Origin: Bacillota bacterium
Lineage (GTDB): Bacteria > Bacillota > Clostridia > Tissierellales > Sedimentibacteraceae
Assembly: GCA_023453025.1 (NCBI GenBank)
Contig: JAEXUD010000054.1
Span: 1 to 39,069, forward strand
DNA: 39,069 bases
Direction of reading: 5' to 3'
The translations under genes and the position numbers were made by a program. Shown piece after piece: positions 16,482-24,094 of the stretch. Within the stretch, counting starts at the first letter, position 1. The number at the start of each line of letters is the position of its first letter. The notes below the pieces were generated by a model. The model was given only the letters and a program-made list of their open reading frames with translations. It was not told the DNA's origin and ran no database searches.

Positions 16482-16528
16482 ATATAATAGGGCAATATTA
16501 CTTTAGTAAATATAATGCCCTATTATAT
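16482..16528 (-). terminator. Strong hairpin between the lipoprotein gene and the rest of the cluster
   Basis: A perfect 13-bp stem (16482-16494 with 16516-16528; ATATAATAGGGCA arm) encloses a 21-base loop that contains a further small stem. There is no clear T-run on the minus strand, so it may be a partial terminator, an RNA-processing site, or a regulator setting relative expression. Confidence 0.45.
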
Positions 16529-16569
16529 ATTAAATCGATATTTCTTAAGCTATTTCTGGCGCAGCTAAT

Positions 16570-17244
16570 TTATTTCAATTTCAGTGTTATTGCAACATAT
16601 GTACCATCATCAGGCAATATTTCTTCGTTGCCTGTAAAACCAACTTCATTTGTCTTTTCAACCGCACCCATGGTATATGTTGCATTGCTTGTAATCCCAA
16701 CAGGGCAGCTGTCAAGGCAAATCAGACAGCCGGTGTTTTTACTTCTGGCATTTTCTAAGTTTCCGCCAAACCTGATATCAATAGGATTACCGTTGCTGTC
16801 TATAATAGCTTCGTCTAATGAAACCGCCTTTTCTGCTCCTTCCCAGTTAACCGTAACATCAAACGCATCACCATCTACATGAGTTTGCGCTGCATTATCA
16901 AGCGTCATGTTATTGCCGGCCACAGCACCCAATTCTATCAAACCATTATAAAAATCTTCATGCTGTGCAAAAGCACGAAATACTGCCTTTTCACCATTGC
17001 CTCCGTCAGCAAAAACTGCTGCATGTCTTGTAGGTTCATAAAAATACTTGCCGTTTACCTGTGCCAGAAAAGTAATTGTGCCTTCTTCTTTATTGACCTG
17101 CAAAGGATTTTCTTTTGTTAAACCACCAATACCGGCTTCCGGTTCATCTGACGGTTCGGCCGCAGGTTCATTGCTGTTTGAGCAGCCGGTTAATGCAACA
17201 AATAAAATAAGAATTAAAATCAACATTAAAAATACTTTTTTCAT
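16570..17244 (-). CDS. Lipoprotein with CxxCxxxCP motif (YdjY-like)
   Basis: A 224-residue lipoprotein: signal peptide with lipobox LTGC (C21), an acidic linker rich in Pro and Glu, then a globular domain. Near residue 175 is CLICLDSCPVG, a CxxCxxxCP pattern typical of half a ferredoxin motif, so a 4Fe-4S cluster or redox cysteines are plausible. My recollection is that E. coli YdjY, of similar length, lies between ydjX and ydjZ and is annotated as ferredoxin-like; the equivalence should be checked. It is the first gene of the minus-strand cluster, with AGGAG before the ATG. Extracytoplasmic location is firm from the lipobox; function is unknown. Confidence 0.7.
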   Translation of the reverse strand: MKKVFLMLILILILFVALTGCSNSNEPAAEPSDEPEAGIGGLTKENPLQVNKEEGTITFLAQVNGKYFYEPTRHAAVFADGGNGEKAVFRAFAQHEDFYNGLIELGAVAGNNMTLDNAAQTHVDGDAFDVTVNWEGAEKAVSLDEAIIDSNGNPIDIRFGGNLENARSKNTGCLICLDSCPVGITSNATYTMGAVEKTNEVGFTGNEEILPDDGTYVAITLKLK

Positions 17245-17730
17245 TTTTTCTCCTCTTTTGACGCAATTTGTTTTGTTTATTAATTAACAATATCGAGCGA
17301 TGTATTAAATTTTACCCGCCCCTAACTATGTATTGGGAAATTCTGTTCAGATGATTTGTTTTTATAAATACAGCTTCTAAAAAAACATATTATCATTATC
17401 CAGTTATTCAAATTGCCTCCATTTTACCATTCTCCTGGTTTTTAGTCTAATCACATAATTTTATATACTCAAAGACATATATGAAATTTATTCATATACC
17501 ACGAACAAATAATCTTGAATAAAATCTCCAATTCTTAAAGCTTTTATTGCATAACCTGTATGGCCTAAATTATTGATTTTCAATATTCCTAGATGTATTA
17601 AATTTGCTCCCAGGCGTTCTGAAAAATAGAGTTAGGATTAAAAAACACATTTTTCAAAACAAATGAAATGTATTTTTTTGTATTTTTTTGTAATTTATTT
17701 AAAAATATCATATAAATTGTTAAGTTTCTG
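17245..17730. other. AT-rich intergenic region without a recognisable gene
   Basis: Divergent spacer between the lipoprotein cluster and the next plus-strand gene. No reading frame with a ribosome site was found. Features seen are a 14-base direct repeat (GATGTATTAAATTT at 17299-17312 and 17592-17605) and a duplicated GTATTTTTTT stretch near 17670. The minus-strand promoter for the lipoprotein must be here, but no clear match could be chosen. Confidence 0.5.
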
Positions 17731-17759
17731 TTGAAATATAAAGAATCCTGTATTATAAT
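17731..17759 (+). promoter_or_regulatory. Sigma-A promoter for the 17789 gene
   Basis: TTGAAA (17731-17736), 17-bp spacer, TATAAT (17754-17759), 29 bp before the ATG. Confidence 0.75.
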
Positions 17760-17788
17760 AAATGTAGTATAACATTTGGAGGACTACA

Positions 17789-18412
17789 ATGAATTTCGAA
17801 GAAATTGAATATTTTCTTGCCAATATTAAATCAGTTCTATCATGTAAAATCATTACAGATTCAAATAATAATATTACAGAAATACATGTACTGTCTGACA
17901 GCAGTCGACATTCCAAGCAAATAGTAAGAGACATAAGAACCGCATTATTATCGCATTTTGATGTAGATGTAGATTATAAAATCATAAGTGTTGCACAGGT
18001 TAATAAAAATATTTCTATAAATTCTGATTTCAGACTGCTGTATGAAGGTTATACAAATGAAACAAATTCAGATAGAATAAAAATAGGCACCAAGCTTTCT
18101 TGGGATGAAAAACAATACATAGGAGAAGCCGAAGGAATTAAATCAGAAAAAAACACTTTGATGGTTGCAGCTAATTCAACCTTAAACGCTATTAAAAAGG
18201 CTATCGATTTGGATTGCTTCCTAGTTGATGATATACAAGCTGCCCGTGTCTCAGGTAAAGATGTTATGCTTTCTGCCATAACTTATATCGACCATGGAAG
18301 AGAAAATATACTTATAGGTACCTCCATAATAAACAGCAACAAAATAGATTCAACAATTAAAGCGACACTTAATGCTATAAACAGAAAAATTTGTTTATTT
18401 ATAAAGGAATGA
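17789..18412 (+). CDS. Conserved hypothetical protein, two small alpha/beta halves
   Basis: A 207-residue soluble protein with no signal or membrane segment. The N-terminal half (about 1-75) has the pattern ITEIHVLSDSSRHSKQIVRD followed by VDVDYKIISVAQV, which I have seen in unannotated proteins of Firmicutes and Actinobacteria but cannot name. The C-terminal half (about 100-205) reads GEAEGIKSEKNTLMVAANST and DDIQAARVSGKDVMLSAITY and resembles a second, compact alpha/beta domain. GGAGG precedes the ATG by six bases and a near-consensus promoter is upstream. It lies before the 25-residue peptide and the HD-GYP protein, so a signalling role is possible but not shown. Confidence 0.6.
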   Translation: MNFEEIEYFLANIKSVLSCKIITDSNNNITEIHVLSDSSRHSKQIVRDIRTALLSHFDVDVDYKIISVAQVNKNISINSDFRLLYEGYTNETNSDRIKIGTKLSWDEKQYIGEAEGIKSEKNTLMVAANSTLNAIKKAIDLDCFLVDDIQAARVSGKDVMLSAITYIDHGRENILIGTSIINSNKIDSTIKATLNAINRKICLFIKE

Positions 18413-18455
18413 CGGGGCTGACTAAAAAATAACAAAAGAATAAAACAAGCGTAGC

Positions 18456-18509
18456 GAAACCTTCCTGTTCTATTAGCGAGACGAGCAGAGACTCTCTGTA
18501 GGAGGTTTC
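18456..18509 (+). promoter_or_regulatory. Leader hairpin sequestering the Shine-Dalgarno of the 25-residue peptide
   Basis: GAAACC-T-TCCT (18456-18466) can pair with AGGA-GGTTTC (18500-18509), ten base pairs with one bulged T. The right arm contains the AGGAGG ribosome site. An inner CAGAG/CTCTG stem (18486-18498) adds stability. Translation of the peptide would need the stem to open, which is typical of attenuated or trans-regulated small genes. Confidence 0.5.
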
Positions 18510-18513
18510 ACAC

Positions 18514-18591
18514 ATGAAAAAGTTAATGGCTATTGTATCATCATTAGTAGCATTAGTTTTAGCAGCAGGTGCTGGTATTAGCTGGATCTAA
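18514..18591 (+). CDS. 25-residue hydrophobic peptide
   Basis: ATG at 18514 with a perfect AGGAGG seven bases upstream, TAA at 18589. The peptide begins MKKLMAIVSS, continues with a Val/Ala/Leu membrane-spanning stretch and ends GAGISWI. It resembles a short signal sequence or a single-helix membrane peptide. No Cys is present, which argues against an AgrD-type lactone precursor. Candidates are a secreted signalling peptide, a regulatory membrane peptide of the adjacent HD-GYP protein, or a type I toxin-like peptide. All are inference. The strong ribosome site in a hairpin supports a real gene. Confidence 0.55.
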   Translation: MKKLMAIVSSLVALVLAAGAGISWI

Positions 18592-18634
18592 ACACTATCA
18601 ATTAAGTCAGCCCATCATTATATAGAGGATTGAA

Positions 18635-19948
18635 ATGGAAAAAAATGTAGAGACCCAAAAGCAATATGGAGAAAAAACCAAATTTAATAAAGAATTATAT
18701 ATATATATATTCTTAATATCATTATTTGCAATTATTCTTATGATTTATCTTTTTGAATCTTACGATATTAACGATTATATTTTGCTTGTGGTTTTTTCAT
18801 TTTTATCAGCAATAGCTGAAACCTTTTTAATATTACTACCAAAAGTTGGCGCTATATCTGTTAGTTTTGCATTAGGTTTTTCAGCAATTTTATTAACAAA
18901 TCCATTAACAGCAGCAATAATAGCTGCATTTGGTGTAGCTTTCAGATGCCCATATGTAGATGGCAGAGGAAGAGTTCATATATTTAATAGCCCTATTTAT
19001 AAAACAATTTTTAACATAAGCCAATATTTATTAAATGTAGGTTTGTCAGGCATTGTGTATTTTGTTGTTGATAATCTTATAAATGTAGGTTTTAAATTTT
19101 ATAATCCGATAGCTGGAACTGCAGCTCTAATAGTTTACATCTTATTAAACACCTTTTTCATGTCAAAGCTAATGTCAATACTATTAAAGGATAGAATGAG
19201 CCATATTTGGAAAAGCAGTTTTTACGGAATGTTAATTAATATAATACTTGTAAGCCTTTTAGGTATTATCCTTGCTTTTGCCTATAATGCTTATGGCATT
19301 GGTGGTTTGCTGTTGTTCTTCATTCCCCTTTTGCTTGCCAGATATACCTTTAAATTATATATTGACATGAGGAAGAACTATTTCGATACAATGAATGTAT
19401 TGGTACGAGCTATTGAAGCAAGTGATCCATATACAAGCGGACATTCACTTCGTGTAAGTGCATATTCTGAAGCAATTGCAAAAGAATTAGGATTACCTCA
19501 AGGAAAAATAGACCTTATAAAAAGTGCAGCTCTGCTTCACGATATAGGAAAGATTGGAATAGATAAAAATATTTTAAACAAAACCGGCAAATTAGAAAAT
19601 GATGAATTTGAAACAATTAAATCACATCCTGAAATAGGAGCGACAATAATAGCCGACTTAAGCTATTTATCCAATATATCAGATATCATAAGGCATCATC
19701 ACGAACGGAATGACGGTAAGGGTTACCCTGACGGACTAAGCCATAACAATATTCCGCTGGAAACCTCAATACTTATAATTGCAGATTCATTTGATGCAAT
19801 GACAACCAACAGACCATACAGGCATTCCTTGAGCCTGGAAGCAGCATTGAATGAAATAAAAATTAATGCCGGTACTCAATTCAACCCAGATATTGTTGAT
19901 GAAGCAATAGTAGCCTTAAGAAAAACATATTATAACTTATCAGAATAG
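18635..19948 (+). CDS. Membrane HD-GYP domain protein (probable cyclic-di-GMP phosphodiesterase)
   Basis: 437 residues: an N-terminal membrane domain with about seven helices (23-240) and a C-terminal cytoplasmic HD-GYP domain (about 250-420). The domain has H302-D303 (LLHDIGKIGID), HPEIG, HHHERNDGKGYPDGL (354-368) and ADSFDAMTTNRPYR, so the metal-binding and GYP residues are intact and hydrolysis of cyclic di-GMP is likely. The sensory part is probably embedded in the membrane, as in MASE-type modules. AGAGG precedes the ATG. It follows the small-peptide module and precedes a DUF5317-like gene at a distance of seven bases. Confidence 0.87.
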   Translation: MEKNVETQKQYGEKTKFNKELYIYIFLISLFAIILMIYLFESYDINDYILLVVFSFLSAIAETFLILLPKVGAISVSFALGFSAILLTNPLTAAIIAAFGVAFRCPYVDGRGRVHIFNSPIYKTIFNISQYLLNVGLSGIVYFVVDNLINVGFKFYNPIAGTAALIVYILLNTFFMSKLMSILLKDRMSHIWKSSFYGMLINIILVSLLGIILAFAYNAYGIGGLLLFFIPLLLARYTFKLYIDMRKNYFDTMNVLVRAIEASDPYTSGHSLRVSAYSEAIAKELGLPQGKIDLIKSAALLHDIGKIGIDKNILNKTGKLENDEFETIKSHPEIGATIIADLSYLSNISDIIRHHHERNDGKGYPDGLSHNNIPLETSILIIADSFDAMTTNRPYRHSLSLEAALNEIKINAGTQFNPDIVDEAIVALRKTYYNLSE

Positions 19949-19955
19949 GTATATT

Positions 19956-20513
19956 ATGATTCCAGAAATATTAATCCTAACTATAATTTCAATATTAATT
20001 TTACTCATAAGAAAAAAAACCCTCGATATTTCCATTATAAAACTGGAAATTAAAGGTTATCAAATATTAATAATTACAGCTTTAATAGAAATTACTGCTG
20101 AATATTTGTTTAAACACTTTAGTAATAATGAATTTATAAGAGTATTATCATTTCATTGGATTATTTATCTTGCCATATTTGCAATTACATTGTTAAATTT
20201 TAAAAAGCCTTTTATGAAGCTGTTATTTTTTGGTACATTATTAAACTTCATTGCAATCATATCAAATGATTTCAAGATGCCTGTACTTGTTTCTGAAATA
20301 TTGACAGATACAGAAGCAAAAAAATTATATCTTCAATCCGGTCAGAATTTAATACATTCGCTGTTGACCAAGGACACAAATTTTAAAATTTTATGCGATA
20401 TTATAACACTTTCCCCACCGTATCCATTTCCTAAAACCATATCAATCGGTGATGTATTTTTGCTTATCGGTGTTTTCTTTGTATGGCAGGAATCAGAATA
20501 TAAACATAATTGA
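19956..20513 (+). CDS. DUF5317-like membrane protein
   Basis: A 185-residue membrane protein with about five helices. The C-terminal part, with NDFKMPVLV, YLQSGQNLIHSLL, LCDIITLSPPYPFPKTISIGDVFLLIG, has the pattern of DUF5317 proteins found next to HD-GYP genes in clostridia. Function unknown. It starts seven bases after the HD-GYP stop, so it is co-transcribed; the two probably work together. It converges on spmB with only five bases between stops. Confidence 0.72.
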   Translation: MIPEILILTIISILILLIRKKTLDISIIKLEIKGYQILIITALIEITAEYLFKHFSNNEFIRVLSFHWIIYLAIFAITLLNFKKPFMKLLFFGTLLNFIAIISNDFKMPVLVSEILTDTEAKKLYLQSGQNLIHSLLTKDTNFKILCDIITLSPPYPFPKTISIGDVFLLIGVFFVWQESEYKHN

Positions 20514-20518
20514 CATAA

Positions 20519-21034
20519 TCAAAACAAAAATTTACCTGCCACCAATGCGGCAAATATAGATGCGCAGTGAGCAATTAAACCGACCTTTACCGTGTGCCTT
20601 ATATTTTTAATCCCAACTGCACCAAAATATACAGCAACAGTATAAAATATAGTTTCTGAGGAACCCATCAATATAGAAGCGCTTCTCCCTATATATGAAT
20701 CCGGGCCATAGTTATCTAATATTGATTGAAATACACCCAGAGACCCTCCTCCGGACAATGGCTTTACAATTGACAGGGACAAAAGCTCCGGCGGAAATCC
20801 AATAAATGATGTAACAGGAGTCAATATTTTAACAATAAATCCCTCAGCACCGGATTGTATAAATAAATTAATAGCAAAAATGACAGCCAGAATGTATGGA
20901 AAAATCTTTAATGCTGCTTTTGCTCCATCCATAGCCCCTTCTATAAAGACAGCATATATGTCTACTTTTTTATATATTCCATAAGATAATATAGAGCCGA
21001 TAACAACGGGCAAAATTACATCTGATACACTCAT
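20519..21034 (-). CDS. spmB: Spore maturation protein B
   Basis: A 171-residue membrane protein with the nucleoside-recognition/Gate-type domain (SLSIVKPLSGGGSLGVFQSIL, GSSETIFYTVAVYFGAVGIK). SpmA and SpmB are needed for full dehydration of the spore core in Bacillus. The start overlaps the spmA stop as TAATG, so the two are translationally coupled. Length equals the usual family size. Confidence 0.9.
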   Translation of the reverse strand: MSVSDVILPVVIGSILSYGIYKKVDIYAVFIEGAMDGAKAALKIFPYILAVIFAINLFIQSGAEGFIVKILTPVTSFIGFPPELLSLSIVKPLSGGGSLGVFQSILDNYGPDSYIGRSASILMGSSETIFYTVAVYFGAVGIKNIRHTVKVGLIAHCASIFAALVAGKFLF

Positions 21035-21609
21035 TAAATTTTTTTCCTTTCATAATATTTTGTAACTAATATCGCTACAGCAGTTGAAAATGTTGTGGCA
21101 GCAATAGTTGGTATCATTATATCGCCGGGAACAGCTGCACCAAAATCCGCACGCAATTTTATAATGTTCAGTGGTATGAGCTGGATAGAAGAAACATTGA
21201 TTATTAAAAACATGCACATAGCATTGTTTGCTGTTGTCTTATCTTTATTGGTAAGCTGCATCTCCTGCATAGCCTTTATTCCAAATGCAGTTGCAGAGTT
21301 TCCTATACCCAGCATGTTTGCTGCAATAGTCATAATTATTGCATTAACTGCTCTCGTATTGCTTTGAACCTCTTTAAAAAGAAATTTAACCAATGGCTTA
21401 ATAATTATTGATATTTTATTTAAAATGCCGGTTTTTTCTACTATAGCCATCAGACCGGTCCAAAAAGCCATAACAGGCAACAAGCTTAAAATCAATTCAA
21501 CAGATTTTTGCAAATCAAAAAATAAGACATTTGTGACTGTTCCGGGGTTTCCGTTAATAAATGAAAATATTAGCCCAAGACCTATTAAAGCAATCCATAT
21601 GGTTCTCAA
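21034..21609 (-). CDS. spmA: Spore maturation protein A
   Basis: About 191 residues, several membrane helices, with the Gate-type motif GIGNSATAFGIKAMQEMQ. The start is placed at a TTG at 21609 (protein beginning MRTIWIALIG) because AAAGGAA lies about nine bases upstream and this matches the known N-terminus type; the frame continues to a TTG at 21636 within the terminator region. Paired with spmB. The gene begins only 28 bases after a strong terminator-like hairpin, leaving little room for a separate promoter. Confidence 0.88.
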   Translation of the reverse strand: MRTIWIALIGLGLIFSFINGNPGTVTNVLFFDLQKSVELILSLLPVMAFWTGLMAIVEKTGILNKISIIIKPLVKFLFKEVQSNTRAVNAIIMTIAANMLGIGNSATAFGIKAMQEMQLTNKDKTTANNAMCMFLIINVSSIQLIPLNIIKLRADFGAAVPGDIMIPTIAATTFSTAVAILVTKYYERKKI

Positions 21610-21636
21610 AATATCATTCCTTTCATACAAGAACAA

Positions 21637-21665
21637 AGAGACATATTATTAAATAATATGTCTCT
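21637..21665 (-). terminator. Hairpin terminator after the CBS-domain gene, just before spmA
   Basis: A perfect 12-bp stem (AGAGACATATTA / TAATATGTCTCT) with 5-base loop, then TTTGTT on the minus strand. It lies 24 bp past the upstream gene's stop and immediately upstream of spmA. It may be a true terminator, or an attenuator controlling read-through into spmAB. Confidence 0.7.
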
Positions 21666-21689
21666 CTTTACATAAATATATCTTATAAA

Positions 21690-22952
21690 TTAAATTGTTA
21701 TATTTTCTTCATTTTTGATTTTCTCTACCTGTATTTCCAAAACCTTTTTAGCTTCGGCCTTGGTTACGGTAATATCCAGGTTCTTATATATGATTCTGCC
21801 ACCTGCTTCAGGAATTCCCTCAAAAATCATTGTAACAAATCCATTTACAGTTGTTACATCTAATTCTTCCTCAGGTTCAAGACCGAATAAATCAAACATG
21901 TCGTCAATATCTGCATTGCAAGAAATCAGAAACTTATCCTCTCCTATTTTCTTGAACCATTCTATTACCTCATCGTGCTCATCCCAGATTTCACCCACAA
22001 GCTCCTCTATGATGTCTTCCATGGTTACCAACCCTTCAGTTCCGCCATATTCATCAATTACTACCGCCATATGTGCCTTCGAAAGCTGAAGCTCCTTTAA
22101 AAGCTCGGAAATTTTTTTATTAGGTGTAACATACAATATCTTAGCAACCAGCTTTTTAATATCTTTTTCTTTTCTGTTCAAAGCCTGATAGAAATCCTTC
22201 TCATGCAGTACGCCTACTATATTATCCATATCACCTTGAAACACAGGAAGTCTTGAGTAGCCGCTTACCAAAAATTTTTCCTTAATCTCATCCAGACTGT
22301 CATTTTCTTCGGTACCCACAATATCAATTCTCGGAGTGTATATATCCTCCACCACGGTTTCATTGAATTCTATAGCTGATCTGATTAAGTCACTTTCATT
22401 TTTATTTATTACACCTTCATTTTCTACTTCGTCAATCATCGTCCTCAGTTCTTCCTCTGTTATTGAAGGAAGTGTTTCTGATTTAAAAATCTTGTTTGCT
22501 GCATTTTTCAACAAGCTAAGTAAAAAGTTTACAGGGGTGCAGATAAAAAGTAAAAATCTTATTGCAGGAGCTGAAAACATGGCATATTTCTCAGGTGCAT
22601 ATTTCGCTAATCCTTTAGGAAGCAATTCTCCAAATATTAGAATTATTAAGATTATTAAAAATGTAGATATAATTATTCCATTATTATTGAAATGCTTGGA
22701 AAAAATAAATACCGCCAATGAAGTTGCCACAATATTGGCAATACAGTTAAAAATAAGAATTGTTGACATCAAATTGTCGTAATTGTCTTCTAAATATAAA
22801 ACTAAGCTAGCATTTTTATTATTTGAATTAGAAAAATTTTTCATTCTTATTTTATTAAAATTAATGAATGCTGTTTCCGCAGCAGATAAAAAAGCGGACA
22901 TCAATAAAAGTAAAATTAATATTACGACCCGACTTATACCGTCATCGTCCAT
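21690..22952 (-). CDS. HlyC/CorC-type protein with CNNM membrane domain and CBS pair
   Basis: 420 residues in the classic order: DUF21/CNNM transmembrane domain with SAFLSAAETAFINFNKIRM (about 1-170), a CBS pair (about 200-330, including YTPRIDIVGTEENDSLDEIK and VVIDEYGGTEGLVTMEDIIEELVGEIWDEHD), and a C-terminal CorC_HlyC domain. Members transport or sense Mg2+ or Na+; the CBS pair binds adenine nucleotides. GGGAG lies 12 bases before the ATG. Not evidently linked to the sporulation genes downstream. Confidence 0.88.
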   Translation of the reverse strand: MDDDGISRVVILILLLLMSAFLSAAETAFINFNKIRMKNFSNSNNKNASLVLYLEDNYDNLMSTILIFNCIANIVATSLAVFIFSKHFNNNGIIISTFLIILIILIFGELLPKGLAKYAPEKYAMFSAPAIRFLLFICTPVNFLLSLLKNAANKIFKSETLPSITEEELRTMIDEVENEGVINKNESDLIRSAIEFNETVVEDIYTPRIDIVGTEENDSLDEIKEKFLVSGYSRLPVFQGDMDNIVGVLHEKDFYQALNRKEKDIKKLVAKILYVTPNKKISELLKELQLSKAHMAVVIDEYGGTEGLVTMEDIIEELVGEIWDEHDEVIEWFKKIGEDKFLISCNADIDDMFDLFGLEPEEELDVTTVNGFVTMIFEGIPEAGGRIIYKNLDITVTKAEAKKVLEIQVEKIKNEENITI

Positions 22953-23207
22953 TATTGTAATTCACTCCCAATTATTTATAGTATAGCAATAGTATAATAT
23001 ATACATTTGAAATAGTCAATTGATTTTCTGATTTATGAACAAACGCAATATGTTCAATATTTGCGTTATTGTTACATTCAATGCATAACCGGAGTTCTTA
23101 AATATATTGTATCGATTAGTGATTCTACTTATAGCATAAATGTAACTTTTTTAACATTTAGTTATTAATATTGCAGTTCAAATAACATAATTTCATGGCA
23201 GGAATTA
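22953..23207. other. AT-rich divergent intergenic region with a small inverted repeat
   Basis: No reading frame is supported. An inverted repeat AACGCAA (23042-23048) / TTGCGTT (23061-23067) with a 12-base centre could be an operator for the divergent genes. A TAAATGT / ACATTTA pair near 23140-23160 is AT-rich and weak. Confidence 0.35.
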
Positions 23208-23236
23208 TTGACATTTGTCATTAACTCTTGTATAAT
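23208..23236 (+). promoter_or_regulatory. Consensus sigma-A promoter
   Basis: A full-consensus TTGACA (23208-23213), 17-bp spacer, TATAAT (23231-23236). The predicted start near 23243 leaves a leader of about 150 bases before the next gene, unusually long for this region, with no riboswitch I recognise. Confidence 0.8.
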
Positions 23237-23393
23237 ACTATTGAATCATTTGATTTTTCAACATTTAAATTGATGCACTTTAGTATTATTTTCCAGCAAA
23301 TTTAAGTTAATTAAAGCGTTATCTATATTTTATGTTGAAATTTTTTTATCAAATTAAATATTGTAACAAATAAAAATTATTAGGAGATTAAAA

Positions 23394-24092
23394 ATGAGCG
23401 AAAACCTTAAAGAAAAAACTTGTTCCAGAAGAGAATTATTAAAAACTGCCGGAAAAGCTTCTGCTGGAATAGCTGTAGTAAGTCTCGTCCCTTCAATTCT
23501 CACAGCATGTACAGAAAAACCTGCTGATATTCCATCTAAGGAAGTTCTTAGCTACGAATATAAGGAATTAAGCAAGGATACTGCTGCTCACCCTTATGTT
23601 TATCAAAAACTTGACGTAGCTACTACTCAGGAAAGAGCATATGCCAGCTATTTCAACAAGGGCGGATGCTGTATTGCAGTTGGTGATGCATTGATAGGTC
23701 AACTTGCTGATAATGCAGGATATCCTTTTAACCAAGTTCCCGTTGAAACATTTGTTAACGGAGCAACAGGATATGGAATCGGCTCACTTTGCGGCTCTCT
23801 CGGAAGCGCCGTTTTCACCATAGGCCTGCTATGTCCTAGAGATGATGCAAAAAAACTGACAGCGGATTTATTTGCCTGGTACACAAGTGCAAATCTTCCT
23901 ATCTATCAGCCGGAAGTTAAAAATGAAACTACGGTTTCCGGTTCCGTTAACTGTGCTGATTCCGTTGGAAATTTTATGAGCAAAACAGGATACGCAATGG
24001 GTGACCCTGAAAGAAAGGCTCGCTGTGCAGGAGTTGCAGCTGATGTTGCCGGCAAGACCGTTGAGTTGCTGAATACATACTTTGAAGTATAG
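23394..24092 (+). CDS. Tat-exported lipoprotein of the C_GCAxxG_C_C (split-Soret-like) family
   Basis: A 232-residue exported protein. The N-terminus has a twin-arginine motif SRRELLK (RR at 12-13), a hydrophobic core and a lipobox LTAC (C39), so it is a probable Tat lipoprotein. The mature part has GGCC, NGATGYGIGSLCGSLGSAVFTIG and several further single cysteines, the pattern of C_GCAxxG_C_C proteins related to split-Soret cytochromes and thought to be redox-active. There is no CXXCH haem motif. GGAG precedes the ATG. It is followed after two bases by tatA, which fits a substrate that must be folded with its cofactor before export. Confidence 0.8.
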   Translation: MSENLKEKTCSRRELLKTAGKASAGIAVVSLVPSILTACTEKPADIPSKEVLSYEYKELSKDTAAHPYVYQKLDVATTQERAYASYFNKGGCCIAVGDALIGQLADNAGYPFNQVPVETFVNGATGYGIGSLCGSLGSAVFTIGLLCPRDDAKKLTADLFAWYTSANLPIYQPEVKNETTVSGSVNCADSVGNFMSKTGYAMGDPERKARCAGVAADVAGKTVELLNTYFEV

Positions 24093-24094
24093 TA

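Larger units (their letters stand above)
18415..18613. repeat. Inverted-repeat-bounded 199-bp module carrying a small peptide gene
   Basis: Perfect 9-bp inverted repeats GGGCTGACT (18415-18423) and AGTCAGCCC (18605-18613) bracket a hairpin leader and a 25-codon gene. No convincing target-site duplication flanks them, and no transposase is nearby. The ends could pair in the transcript and fold the whole module into one structure, or could be ends of a MITE-like element. Start of the module is three bases past the upstream stop codon. Confidence 0.5.

Noticed and set aside
17299..17605. 14-base direct repeat GATGTATTAAATTT as ends of a small element
   Set aside because: AT-rich, no inverted ends, no gene and no target duplication; could be chance or regulator sites.
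18514..18591. AgrD-type autoinducer precursor
   Set aside because: No Cys for a thiolactone ring, no acidic C-terminal recognition segment, and no agrB or histidine kinase in the window.
22336..22782. Plus-strand frames opposite the CBS-domain gene
   Set aside because: Ser/Ile-rich shadow translation without ribosome sites, opposite a complete family protein.
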